Source: Amanita rubescens
Lineage: Eukaryota; Basidiomycota; Agaricomycetes; Agaricales; Amanitaceae
DNA length: 64,000 nt
Assembly (NCBI GenBank): GCA_015039365.1
Contig: WION01000040.1
Location: 186,001-250,000 of the forward strand
Direction of reading: 5' to 3'
This document shows positions 43,900 through 53,462 of this stretch, one piece after another. Position numbers and translations under genes: made by a program. How positions within the stretch are numbered: position 1 is the first letter of the stretch; the number at the start of each line of letters is the position of its first letter. Below the pieces are notes generated by a model. That model had not been told where the DNA came from, searched no databases, and saw only the letters and a list, made by a program, of their open reading frames with translations.

Positions 43900-44311
43900 C
43901 GGCCCGGTTTGCCAAGCGGCGTTCATTTTGTGATTTTATGATTTTGTCCCTGACCCGAAGTACTAGCACTAAAAGGATGTTATTTAATCAATGTCCGACA
44001 CAATATCGTTCGATTCGTGTCAAGTCACCATTCCTCATTCTTGGAACCCATGTGTGCTACTTGCTCGAGACGATAATCTCGTATTTTGCCACCGTGGTGA
44101 ACAGTGGTAGCACGCTGGTACCACTGCCAATCGGCCGTGCCGTACTGCAGATCAATCAATCAGTAAATACGTGCAAATTCTCACCCAGCCGTCGGCTTGG
44201 GCTGAGCCAGGTCACTCCGGTCAGTGCACAATCATTCACTTAGGTCGGTGGGCACTTACCATGATTGACAAAGAGTGAGCAAGATAGACCTTTCAGAGCT
44301 CTAGTTTCCGA
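43900..44311. other. Intergenic, promoter of PrpF-like gene
   Basis: No coding-like frame was seen. The start of the following gene is fixed by its homology-like N-terminus. Confidence 0.35.
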
Positions 44312-45574
44312 ATGACGGCAGCTGTCGTGTCAAATTACATGCGTAATCTCCGGTTTTCGGCCGCTACTATTCGGTCCCTCGGGCAAACCCTTCGTCGTCA
44401 TTCGTCGAGTTGCGCCCCGAATCCAATACCAGCATCGTACCTACGAGGAGGAACTTCCAAAGGCGTATTCATAAATCGTGACTTTCTCCCCGCCGACAAG
44501 TCGGAATGGCCCCGCATCTTTCTTGGAATAATGGGTTCTCCCGATCCAGAATATGGTCGACAGCTTAATGGAATGGGAGGCGGCATCTCCAGCCTGTCGA
44601 AAATCTGCATCGTCGGTAAACCAACAGCAGAGCAAACATCTCAAGGCATACACGCAGAATATACCTTCGTCCAGGTTGGGATTCGTGATTCTGTCATCGA
44701 TTTATCTGGCAATTGTGGGAACCTATCGCACGTCATAGGTGTATTTGCCATTGACGAGAGGATTTGTCAACCTCCGATCGTTGACGGACGTGTTACCGTA
44801 CGATCTTTTAATACCAACACTCAGAAAATCATTGACACAACCTTCCCTGCCACACAAACTAGTGAAGGCGTTATCGCGGACTTAGATAAGCCAGAAGTGG
44901 CTATTGCGGGCGTATCCGGAAATGCATCCCAGATAGCTATGAAATTTATTGACCCTGCTGGTGCTCGCACCGGTAAACTGCTCCCCACGGGTTCACCGCG
45001 CGATTCTATCACCTTGCCATGCGAAAGTGGCGAAAATTATTTCGTCATCTCTCTTGTGGACGCCACGAACCCTACCGTTTTCGCGAGCTATCCGCAGCTG
45101 AATAGCGTTTTTCCTGTCGACGCCTATGTGCGCCAAGAGGAGCCGTCCTTGACGCAAGTGGGCCAGGTCCTCGAGACGATCAGGCAGCAAGGCGCAAAAA
45201 TGATGGGTTTAGATCCCGCAATTCAATCGCAGCCAAAAATTGCTTTGCTTAGCCACCCGACGCCAGCTGACCTTGAGAAACGTGTCGACATCGTAGTTCA
45301 CACTCTTTCGATGGGCGTGCTTCATAAAGCTGTGCCAGCGACTGTTGCGCTCTGCCTCGGAGTCGCCGCCAACACTGAAGGCACTTTACCATGGACTTTT
45401 CGGCGGCTGGTCCAGAAACCGACGCCAAACGACCCTGATTCTGGGTTAGTCAGGCTGAGACATCCCACTGGCATCGTAGACGTTGGAGCAGAATACACTG
45501 ATAATGGACACGTGAAGAGTGCGAACGTCATTGGAACTGGTAGAAAATTGATGAAGGGAGTTGTTTGGTGGTGA
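44312..45574 (+). CDS. PrpF/DUF453-family isomerase (2-methylaconitate isomerase-like)
   Basis: An intronless 420-residue protein of the PrpF family, with a diaminopimelate-epimerase fold. Visible motifs are YLRGGTSKGVF near residue 44 and NGMGGGISSLSKICIVG near residue 90. Also present are DLSGNCGNLSHVIGVFAID near residue 130 and the C-terminal HPTGIVDVGAEY. Bacterial relatives isomerise 2-methylaconitate in the methylcitrate cycle; fungal relatives may act on related dicarboxylic acids. The first 35 residues (FSAATIRSLGQTLRRHSSS) are basic, Ser-rich and lack acidic residues, which suggests mitochondrial import. The lack of introns contrasts with most neighbours. The exact substrate is unknown. 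Confidence 0.82.
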   Translation: MTAAVVSNYMRNLRFSAATIRSLGQTLRRHSSSCAPNPIPASYLRGGTSKGVFINRDFLPADKSEWPRIFLGIMGSPDPEYGRQLNGMGGGISSLSKICIVGKPTAEQTSQGIHAEYTFVQVGIRDSVIDLSGNCGNLSHVIGVFAIDERICQPPIVDGRVTVRSFNTNTQKIIDTTFPATQTSEGVIADLDKPEVAIAGVSGNASQIAMKFIDPAGARTGKLLPTGSPRDSITLPCESGENYFVISLVDATNPTVFASYPQLNSVFPVDAYVRQEEPSLTQVGQVLETIRQQGAKMMGLDPAIQSQPKIALLSHPTPADLEKRVDIVVHTLSMGVLHKAVPATVALCLGVAANTEGTLPWTFRRLVQKPTPNDPDSGLVRLRHPTGIVDVGAEYTDNGHVKSANVIGTGRKLMKGVVWW

Positions 45575-45990
45575 TGACGTGTTAACTTCACCCACCTTAC
45601 TCCAGCACGAACTCTCTTCTTATGGAACGAGGACGCAATGTGATTGTATAGAAGAATATAATGCCTTGGACCTGCAATATCCGCATCGATACTAGTCTCC
45701 GTAAGGTCAATCTGATATAAAAGCAGAGAAGAGACGGTCAGAAACAGCGCTTCTATTCTACAATACAAAAGCCCTTGTCAGGAAACTACTGGGCTCCAGG
45801 AGCATAGACTAAATTTTCAGAGGCGTCGAAATTGACCGACCTGAGCGCTGCGATGTCAGGTCATGTAGTCTCAAGAACAATCTCGTTTGTCAAACTAACA
45901 TAGCCAAGGGACAACCTAACCATATCGTATCTCTTCGACCACCATCATCCTCCAATCCTTTATGTACGCTTATTATCCACCGCCTTCAAC
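45575..45990. other. 3' flank of PrpF-like gene and of secreted-peptide copy 1
   Basis: Convergent 3' ends. The piece at 45789-45835 (GGGCTCC...TTTTCAGAG.CGTC) recurs at about 47042-47092 and 49975-50020, marking repeat units of the peptide array. Confidence 0.4.
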
Positions 45991-46206
45991 TCATGCCAGC
46001 GATTCATCGCCACGGCAGCAAGTGTAACATTCTCCATATTTTTCGGAATGCCATTCACGAGGACATTCAGTAGGCTCAGGGAAGCAAACGCGATAACAGA
46101 TTTTGTTATCCACCACCACCACATCTTCCGATTGGGGTGAGCTGGGGAGAGCAAGGGTGGTCGATGCGCAGAGGAGCGCCATGAAGACAGTTATTGAGAG
46201 TTTCAT
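45991..46206 (-). CDS. Cysteine-rich small secreted peptide, copy 1 (intact)
   Basis: A 71-residue preprotein. The signal peptide is MKLSITVFMALLCASTTLAL. The mature part has the pattern C-x3-C-x6-C-x11-C-x2-C-C (KICYRVCFPEPTEC...GECYTCC), which predicts three disulfides. A 5'-UTR intron (46208-46283, GTGAGT to ACAG) ends one base before the ATG, and a TATATAAAT box lies at about 46340. First of five tandem copies. Function unknown: effector-like, signalling or defence peptide are all possible. Confidence 0.72.
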   Translation of the reverse strand: MKLSITVFMALLCASTTLALPSSPQSEDVVVVDNKICYRVCFPEPTECPREWHSEKYGECYTCCRGDESLA

Positions 46207-46340
46207 TCTGTTATGAAGCGGTAAGTAAGGCTGCGCGACGCCTCGATTCTGGTCAAAATCGAGGACGTTGACGAGATACTCACCGTTTTAGAGAGGTGCT
46301 GAGGGAGCTGATGAACCTCTGGGGTGTCAACACTGAAGAT

Positions 46341-46347
46341 TTATATA
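46341..46347 (-). promoter_or_regulatory. TATA box of secreted-peptide copy 1
   Basis: TATATAA on the minus strand, upstream of the 5'-UTR intron. Copies 2-4 have TACAAAAA or TACGAAAA at the same place; copy 5 has TATAAAA. Confidence 0.55.
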
Positions 46348-47223
46348 CCCTGAATGCTAGGCTGATTATAGCAGAAGGTGTCCGTGGCATCCGTGGCATA
46401 ACTGCATCGAAAGCCTTGGCACCGATTCCCGGGATTTTGTTGGAGTTAGGTGTTTTAATCTACGTTAGCTACTGTTCGAAGTCGGAAGCTCGTACGCTCC
46501 TACTTCAATACTCTCAGGTATCTGAACAAGCGCAGGAGGTGATAGGTTGTCAAATGTCTCGACGCAATGTGAGTCTCTCTCGACTATTAGCATTACCAGT
46601 GTTTTACTCCAGCGTGAACTCAACCTTTTTTTTTCGAATAAAAGGAATATCGATTTTACGAATAGAAGCTCCGCTTCTCCCTCACGCTATGTGTCTGAAG
46701 GACGCTTTCCTGGTGTTCGATTGCGTGTAGTGAGGGAATAGGACTGGCCAATTAGGAGTAAGACGCTTCTGGATACGGTTAATACATTAACAACTAGGAT
46801 GGACTAAGGAACGATTGTGATGCCCAGAAGAGTCGAATAAAGAGCAAGATACCGCGTGACATTGCTTCTAATAACTCTGGTTCGCAAAAAGTTCTCGCAG
46901 GAATCCACTGAGCGCTAAATTCTGAGTTCTATGAAGCTTAAAGAGCAGGGCCTACAATCATCGAACTGATATGGCCAATATGAAAGGTGCTATTCCTAGC
47001 TCGCAACATAAAAGGCTCTCGTTAAGTAGCCACTGATACTGCTGGGCTCCAAAAGCAAGCGGAGCATCTATGACTCTATTTTCAGAGACGTCTAATTGAT
47101 TGCGACCACATCCGTTCGGAAGACGGGGGTGGTGTGATCTCGCAAACAGATTCGCTTCGCCTTCCAGAACAGGATCTGCAATTGCTGGACTAACACATAA
47201 CTTATCATCTACCCGCCTTCAAC
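46348..47223. other. Spacer between peptide copies 1 and 2
   Basis: Non-coding. It shares blocks with the spacers of the later copies (GCATTC...GGTAYAWAA promoter block; CTGGGCTCCAAAAGCAAGCG block at about 47042). Confidence 0.4.
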
Positions 47224-47436
47224 TCATGATTCACCGTCGGTCGGGATCCTACGGTAGCAAACGTGACATTCTCCAATATTTTGGGGATGGAATTCAGGAG
47301 GACGTTCAAGAGGCTCAAAGGAGCAAGCGTGCCAACAGATTTTGTCGCCCCTTTCCTCCGTTTGAAACGATCTGAGAAGAGCAAGAGTAGCCGATGCGAA
47401 GAGGAGTGCCATGGGGATAGTTGGTGAGAATCCCAT
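47224..47436 (-). pseudogene. Cysteine-rich secreted peptide, copy 2 (degenerate)
   Basis: The frame is open (MGFSPTIPMALLFASATLAL) but two of the six conserved cysteines are lost: the third position reads ER and the last C-C pair reads CY. The TATA position reads TACAAAAA. Probably a decaying copy or one free of constraint. Confidence 0.6.
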
Positions 47437-47680
47437 TTCGTTGCGAAGCGGTAGATAGGACTGCAGTGACGCCTCAGTTTCTGATCGAAAAGATAGAGTG
47501 GATGCTCACCGTTTAGAGAGGTATCGAGGAACTTGAAGACTTCTGGATTGTCGACATGAGAGGTTTTTGTACCTTGGATGCATGTGTAGGCTAAGCCGAT
47601 TATGGCAGAAGGGTGTTTTTCGTCGTCCTAAGTACGGTCGGAAACTCGGTTGCGCCACCATTGTGATGGAAGCCCAGTTT

Positions 47681-47907
47681 AAGACATATCGTAATAGCGT
47701 GTCAAGCGCAACACACCATAAACGTCAAATTAAACCCCCTACGCGCCAGTCATGGAGCGTAAATTTTTAGCGGATGAAGATGACAAAAACACAAAGTAGA
47801 CTACGAGGCGTACATTACGGTCGACTATGCCCTACCATGCGCTTTAAGCGCCACGGGGCCTAAACACGGATTTAAAAAAAAAAAAAAAAAAAAAAAAGAC
47901 ATATCGT
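47681..47907 (+). mobile_element. SINE-like retroposed insertion with poly(A) and 12-bp target duplication
   Basis: The direct repeat AAGACATATCGT occurs at 47681-47692 and 47896-47907. Between them lies about 180 bp of unique sequence ending in a run of about 24 A at 47873-47897. Flank, insert, poly(A), flank repeat is the mark of LINE-type retroposition. The body lacks clear Pol III A/B boxes. It contains a short frame (MERKFLADEDDKNTK) but no recognised gene. Confidence 0.7.
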
Positions 47908-48200
47908 GATGATCGATGACCCAGTGATAGCCTATGTAAACCTTGATTGTGGCTATTGTTCGGACATCAATGCAGTTCATGAGCATGATTTCATGTTCCA
48001 ATGTCCGTCGCGGAATGTTCTTCTATGCAGGTATCGTCGACATAGTCCGGATGCATTATGCCATAAAGAATGTTCGAATCTCGTGGTCAAGGCATTTGCA
48101 AGACGATTCGATCGATGGTATAACGCAGCTTGATTGTTCCGCTACCGTGCATGTCGGAAGAAGACCAATCTAATCTGGGCAACATCATAACTGTCAATCA
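47908..48200 (+). repeat. Block duplicated at 52695-53030 (unit 1)
   Basis: This shares many stretches with 52695-53030, for example CAATGCAGTTCATGAGCA and GGTCAAGGCAT. Both copies lead directly into a CTK3 remnant. Confidence 0.65.
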
Positions 48201-48590
48201 GACGTGGGGAGACATGTTGTGAGAAATTGGCCAAACACATTGCTGCTTTTATGCCTCTCGCCGTCTGTGCTGACTTTCGATTTCTGCAGGTCGATGATTC
48301 GTTTTCTCAGCTAGTTGAGAAGCATCTACCTGGGCAGATGGGGGAACAACTTCAGCATATGCGCAACACTTGACGGAGACAAATGGAGTGCTGGACCTAT
48401 TTTGTGCTTTGGAAAGGCCTTGTTTACTTGCCGGCACAATAAATAATCTTCGTTAAATCTCGAGCTCGAGATAGTCGACCTAATAACTAGCGTTAAACTT
48501 AGCCCTCAAGAACTGACGGAATTCGATTGGGATTTCACAAGCGGGATGCTTCAAGTTCCAGAGCGCATATTTGAGGGAAGATGTGGACAA
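48200..48590 (-). pseudogene. CTK3 remnant B (exon 4, intron 3, exon 3)
   Basis: Minus-strand similarity runs colinearly with 16530-16990 of intact CTK3. It passes through the exon 4 start, intron 3 (CAGCATATGCGCAAC) and exon 3 up to the part encoding SNSISSE. Many indels and stops destroy the frame. Because intron 3 is present, this is a DNA-level duplicate. Confidence 0.7.
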
Positions 48591-48618
48591 ACAACAACTT
48601 GCATGACATGTTTTCCAC

Positions 48619-49690
48619 TTGGTCAGCAATCGGAGCGAAAAGTCCTATTGTTCCTCTCTCTCCCTTGACGGTCACCACACCTGGCTCTATTCAGCCCATG
48701 CGTCCGCGCTCGAGAGATATCAAATCAAGCCATGCCATACTATACACGGGCCTTCAAGTTCTAGGCCCCGTCGTCGTTCAATGCCGCAACTTGAAGTCTG
48801 CATCGCTCTCTTGGGCTGCTGCTCTAACTTTTCGGAACTTTACCACATCATTGCACAACTTCGCGATGGATGGGTGTTGGTGGAGCTTGGAAACATGGTA
48901 AACTTTTGCCACTACAAATTCGCTCTCAAGGTCACCACAAGTGTCTCCCTGCTTTCAGTCGGGGTCTCGGGGCTGGAGATTTCGTTCATGACGATTGCGT
49001 CAACTTTTTGCAAATACGTTCTGAAGACTATCTTACCACTTGCTGATTGGCTGATTCCTTGCATCGGGTATATCTACTTCGAATCAATGTCCAATCTTTG
49101 AGGACCCTATTGGGCCATCTTCGAGCAACCGTGGGTGAACTCCTTATCAAGACGGCTCGCTACTTGCTGTTCAACCGATTTCTCACCGATGAGTCGATTC
49201 GATCCTCAATATGAGATATATCCAAAATTTGTTGGGAAGAGAAGTAGACGACGTTCAAAGAAAAGCTTGAGGTTCTGTTCTCCATTTCCTCGAATTCGGC
49301 AGGTCATTGATAATACCCCATCTAGCGTTCCATCATCGACGCGTTGGAACGAGATGAAGGGTCGTGAGAAGTTTTTTATCGTTGGCAATCTTGGAGCACA
49401 TTCGTCATAGACGTGGAGCAATGGCCAACGATATACGTCGCTCAGGCTGGAGATCAGCCGTATCTTGGAACGGCTCGAGCAGTCCGGGAATTAATCTTGA
49501 GTCGTAGAAAATTCGATGTAGAGCATGGTGGCGGTTTGGAAAACGTCGGCAGCATCACTTTGCCCGGGAGCTTTTTTGTCTTTCGAATCGGAAGACAAGT
49601 CAAAGCCCTGAACATGCACTTTACTGGGAAAGTCGACCGCCACTCAGGCACCTGGCCAAACGTCCATTGCCCATTGTCGTGTTGAATCAT
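48619..49690 (+). pseudogene. Unidentified decayed gene
   Basis: Three successive open frames read protein-like sequence. They are 48619-49101 (LEVCIALLGCCSNFSELYHI), 49135-49410 (RIRQVIDNTPSSVPSSTRWN) and 49413-49685 (VEHGGGLENVGSITLPGSFF, ALNMHFTGKVDRHSGTWPN). They do not join through plausible introns without stops. No family was recognised. The third frame is the most protein-like. Confidence 0.35.
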
Positions 49691-50221
49691 TCAGTGTCTC
49701 CGTAAAAATTGACAAGTATGTTTTAGGGCGCTATATCCAAGTCTGTAAAATGTTCTGAAATATGTTTACCAGATGTATAAGGAAGCTTAGGACCTAAGCT
49801 ATGTAATAAGTTAAGTGCTATTCAGAAGTTCATCGTACTAGATACGAAGCGACATTGCTTGTCCCGCGAACTCCAAAACCCCCGAGGAGTTGAAGAATGG
49901 CGAGTTCAGCAACCGAAGCCAGCAGGTTTCGAAATCCACCACCTTCGCATCACCCGAGCCACTAATACTGCTGGGCTCCAAAAGCAAGCGGAGTGACATC
50001 TTTGACTATTTTCAGAGACGTCTAAATCGCATCCGTACGGAAGACGAAGGCAGTGTGATCTCGCAAACATATTTGCTTTGCCTTCCAGAACAGGATTTGC
50101 AATTGCTGAACTAACGCATAACGTAGCCAAGGGGTAACCAGTAACAGCCATATCGCATCTCTCCAACCATCATTATCCAGTCTTATGCCCAATCCCTTAT
50201 GTACGCTTATCATCAGCGCCT
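49691..50221. other. Spacer before peptide copy 3
   Basis: Non-coding, with the array-specific block CTGGGCTCCAAAAGCAAGCG at about 49974 and a following TTTTCAGAGACGTCTAAAT, as at 47070. Confidence 0.4.
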
Positions 50222-50413
50222 TCAACTCAAGCAGCACGAGACACAAGAATCTCCAGATACTTCGGAAAGTCCAGTAGGACATGGAATCTCAGAAGGCCAG
50301 CAACCGGGCAAGCAGTATTCGCCACGCCTTTCGTTCATTTGAAACGAGCCGGGGAGAGCAAGGGTTGCCGATGCGCAGAGGAGCGCCATGAGGATAGTTG
50401 CTGAGAATCACAT
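50222..50413 (-). pseudogene. Cysteine-rich secreted peptide, copy 3 (nonsense at codon 2)
   Basis: The reading frame is ATG TGA TTC, where copy 4 has ATG AGA TTC: a single A-to-T change turns codon 2 into a stop. The rest of the frame is open and keeps all six cysteines with C-x3-C-x6-C-x11-C-x2-C-C spacing. A downstream in-frame ATG (codon 9, MALLCASATLALPG) could still give a short signal peptide. The TATA position is TACGAAAA. Confidence 0.7.
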
Positions 50414-51160
50414 TTCGTTGCGAAGCGGCAGGTAGGACTGCAGGGGTCAGGGCGCCTCAGTTTCTGATCAAAGAAGAGGTGTAGGGGATGCTCACCGTTC
50501 AGAGAGGCGTTGGGGAACCTGAAGACTTCTGGGGTGCCGACATTGCAGGTTTTCGTACCATGAATGCATGCGTAGGCTAAGCCGATTATGGCGGAAGGGT
50601 GAATTTTTTCCTTTTCTGAATCTGAGCAACCCTAGCCGCAACAGGTTCAGATCCTGGTGACATAACTGCATTGAATACAAATTCTTTAGCACGGATTCCA
50701 CGGCCTCCAGTATTTGGCTAGAGTCGCGCCCGCCGCATGACCCCACCTTTATAATATAGGAGCTGCTGTTGGAAGTCGGAAACTTGGACTGACACGACTT
50801 CATACATAATACTGTCAGGTAAGGATGAGAGCGAGATGGGATATGGACGAGCACTGAGGTTCAATTGCTCAAACATTCGTCAACGTGCCTCGTGCTGGTG
50901 TTCTGTTGGCCATCAATTGCGCTAGTTTGGTAGTTACCTACTATGTGTTTTTCGTCGTCCTAAACTAGGTACAGTCGGAAGCTCGTTTGCGCCCACCTTT
51001 GTGATGGAAGCTGATCTATATCGATGACCAGGGGTCTGCAATAGCTGAATTAACGCATAACACAAGGGAAACCTAACAACCATATCGCATCTCTTCAACC
51101 ATCACTAACCATTCTCCAATCTTACGTCCAATCCTTCATCTACAACCTTCAACTCATGAT
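50414..51160. other. Spacer and promoter of peptide copy 3
   Basis: Non-coding. It is paralogous to the spacers upstream of copies 4 and 5 (for example GACATAACTGCATTGAATA at about 50660, 51590 and 52490). Confidence 0.45.
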
Positions 51161-51379
51161 TCATACGTCGACCGAGACAGAGATGTCCGGGCCCTTGCAG
51201 CAAGTCCAACATTCTCCCAATTTTTTGGGATGCCATTCTTCAGGACATCTAGGTTTCTCAGGAAAGCAAACGTGAAAACAGATTTTGTCATCCCTTTTCT
51301 CCGTTTGAAACGAGCCGGGGAGAGCGAGGGAACCTGATGCGCAGAGGAGCGCCATGAGGATAGTTACTGAGAATCTCAT
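51161..51379 (-). CDS. Cysteine-rich small secreted peptide, copy 4
   Basis: A 72-residue preprotein: MRFSVTILMALLCASGSLAL signal peptide, then a possible KR processing site (EKRDD) and the six-cysteine motif KICFHVCFPEKPRC...GECWTCC with family spacing. The open frame is intact. The promoter TATA position is TACAAAAA, so expression may be weak. Confidence 0.68.
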   Translation of the reverse strand: MRFSVTILMALLCASGSLALPGSFQTEKRDDKICFHVCFPEKPRCPEEWHPKKLGECWTCCKGPDISVSVDV

Positions 51380-52036
51380 TTCGTTACAAAGCGGCAGGTA
51401 GGACTGCGGGACACGTCAGTTTCTGATCAAAGAAGAGATAGAGGGGATACTCGCCGTTTAGAGAGGCGTTGAGGAACTGAAGACTTCTGGGGTGTTGACA
51501 TTGGACGTTTTTGTACCCCGAATGCATGTGTTGGCTAAGCCGATTATGGTCTCTGAATTCGAGCAGCCCTGGCTGTGGCAGGTTCATGACATAACTGCAT
51601 TGAATATAAATTCTGTGTTGGTTTAGCACGGATTCCACGACCTCCGAGATTTGGTAGAAGTTGTATCGGCGGCGGGCGCCCCATGATCCGACTTTTATCA
51701 TATATGAGCTGCCGTTGGAAATTGGAAACTTGACCATCATGACTTCATACATAATACTGTCAGGTAAGTATGAGAGGGAGACGTGAAAGGATATGACGAG
51801 CACTGCGGTTCAATAATTTAATGATGTCCAAACATTATCAACCTGCTGTCGGTGTTCTGTCGGGTATCAATTAGTACATAATAGTCGGAAACTCGGTTAC
51901 GCCCATCTTTGTGATGGAAGTATTGCTGAACTAACACATAACATAACCAAGGGAAAATAACCATATCGCAACTCTATCATTATCCGGTCTTCATCCAATC
52001 CTTTATGTACGCTTATCATCTACCGCCGTCAACTCA
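51380..52036. other. Spacer and promoter of peptide copy 4
   Basis: Non-coding tandem-unit spacer, similar in order to 50414-51160. Confidence 0.45.
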
Positions 52037-52246
52037 TCATTCACCGTCGACCGAGATGTCGGAACAGCAAGTCCAACACTCTCCAAAGTTTCTGGGATGC
52101 GTTCCAATAGGACAGTGGGGACGCGCGGGGAAGCAAACGCGCCAACAGACTTCGTCACCCCTTTCCTCCGTTTGAAACGAGCTGGGGACAGCAAGAGTAG
52201 CCGATGCGCAGAAAAGCGCTATGAGGATGGTTGATGAGAATTTCAT
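52037..52246 (-). CDS. Cysteine-rich small secreted peptide, copy 5
   Basis: A 69-residue preprotein: MKFSSTILIALFCASATLAV signal peptide and the motif EVCWRVCFPARPHC...GECWTCC. Spacing is conserved while many other mature residues differ from copies 1 and 4. A canonical TATAAAA lies at about 52371-52377. Intact. Confidence 0.7.
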   Translation of the reverse strand: MKFSSTILIALFCASATLAVPSSFQTEERGDEVCWRVCFPARPHCPIGTHPRNFGECWTCCSDISVDGE

Positions 52247-52370
52247 TTGGTTGCAAAGCGGCAGGTGGGACTGCAGGACGCCTCAGTGTTTGATCAAAGA
52301 AGAGACAGAGGATGCTCACCGTTTGAGGAGGGCAGAGGAACCTGAAGCCTTCAGGTGCCAACATTAGAGG

Positions 52371-52377
52371 TTTTATA
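52371..52377 (-). promoter_or_regulatory. TATA box of secreted-peptide copy 5
   Basis: TATAAAA on the minus strand about 125 bases before the ATG, at the position of the TATATAA of copy 1. Confidence 0.5.
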
Positions 52378-52694
52378 CCTTGAGTGCATGTGTTGGCTAA
52401 GCCGCTTATGGCAAAAGGGTGAATGAACATACATACCCTTTCTTGTTCTGAATCTGGGCAACCCTAGCCGCACAGGTTCGGATCCTGGTGACATAACTGC
52501 ATTGAATACAAATTCTGTGTTGGCTTAGCACGGATTCCACGGCCTCCGGGATTTGGTAGAAGTTGTGTCGGCGCTCCATGATCCCACATATAATATATAA
52601 GCTGCCGTTAGAAGCTGGAAACTTGGACTGACATAACTTCATACATAATACCGTCAGGTAAGTATGAGAGGGAGATGTGGATGAAGACTGTATT

Positions 52695-53030
52695 GTCAAA
52701 GGTGCACCGGTGATGATCGACGACCCACTGGTGATCAATGAGTACGTGAGCCTAGGTAAACCTTGTTCGGACACCAATGCAGTTCATGAGCACGATTGCA
52801 AGTTCCAACGTCCGTCGCGGTTTTCCTAAGCAACAACCGTCGATATACTCCAGGTGCATTAAGCCATAAAGGATGTTCGAATCCCGTGGTCAAGGCATTG
52901 CAAGGCGATCTAAGGCGACCGAATAACAGAAGTTAGGGTTTGATTGTTCGGTTACCGTGCACGTGCATGTCAGCAGGAGACCAATCCAATCCGGGCAATA
53001 TATTATCATGACCGTGCATGAGAATTCGAA
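52695..53030 (+). repeat. Block duplicated at 47908-48200 (unit 2)
   Basis: Paralogous to unit 1. It also leads into a CTK3 remnant, so the array with peptide copies 3-5 is bracketed by two copies of the same composite block. Confidence 0.65.
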
Positions 53031-53215
53031 ATTGGCTAAACACATCGCCGCTTTATTTCTCGTCGTCTCGACACGCCCGGAACCGTCCTGTAATGCTGAC
53101 TTTCACTTTCGGTAATCCATTTTCTCCGCCAGTTGAGAAGTATCTGTATGGGCAAACAGGGAAACCGCTTCAGTATATGCGGGGAAGATGTGGACAAACA
53201 AAGACAATCTGTTTC
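53030..53215 (-). pseudogene. CTK3 remnant C
   Basis: A short, decayed piece similar to remnant B and to intact CTK3 exon 4/intron 3 (TTGAGAAGTATCTGTATGGG; CAGTATATGCGG). It ends with ATGTGGACAAACAAAGACAA, which resembles both the end of remnant B and sequence upstream of intact CTK3 near 17376-17390. Confidence 0.6.
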
Positions 53216-53462
53216 CCCGCGGTCTGATCCCGGCAAAACCGTTAACCAATCAAATGATGCACAGCTTTGATATCAGTTTGTGGGGTAGCAACAGGTCAGG
53301 AAAGGTCAGGAGATGGTACAGATGACATGGACAGGTGACAAAGGATGAGTGGTAGATGCGACGGCGCAGCACTCTACGGGCGCCGTCTGCTCACTATTTG
53401 CAATTCTATCTAGTATATTACAGTCTAACTTCACTGACACCCCTATCTATTGCTCAACGACC

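Noticed and set aside
52465..52495. GGTTCGGATCC resembling a tRNA B box
   Set aside because: No tRNA cloverleaf forms around it, and the block recurs in the peptide-array spacers with changes that break the motif.
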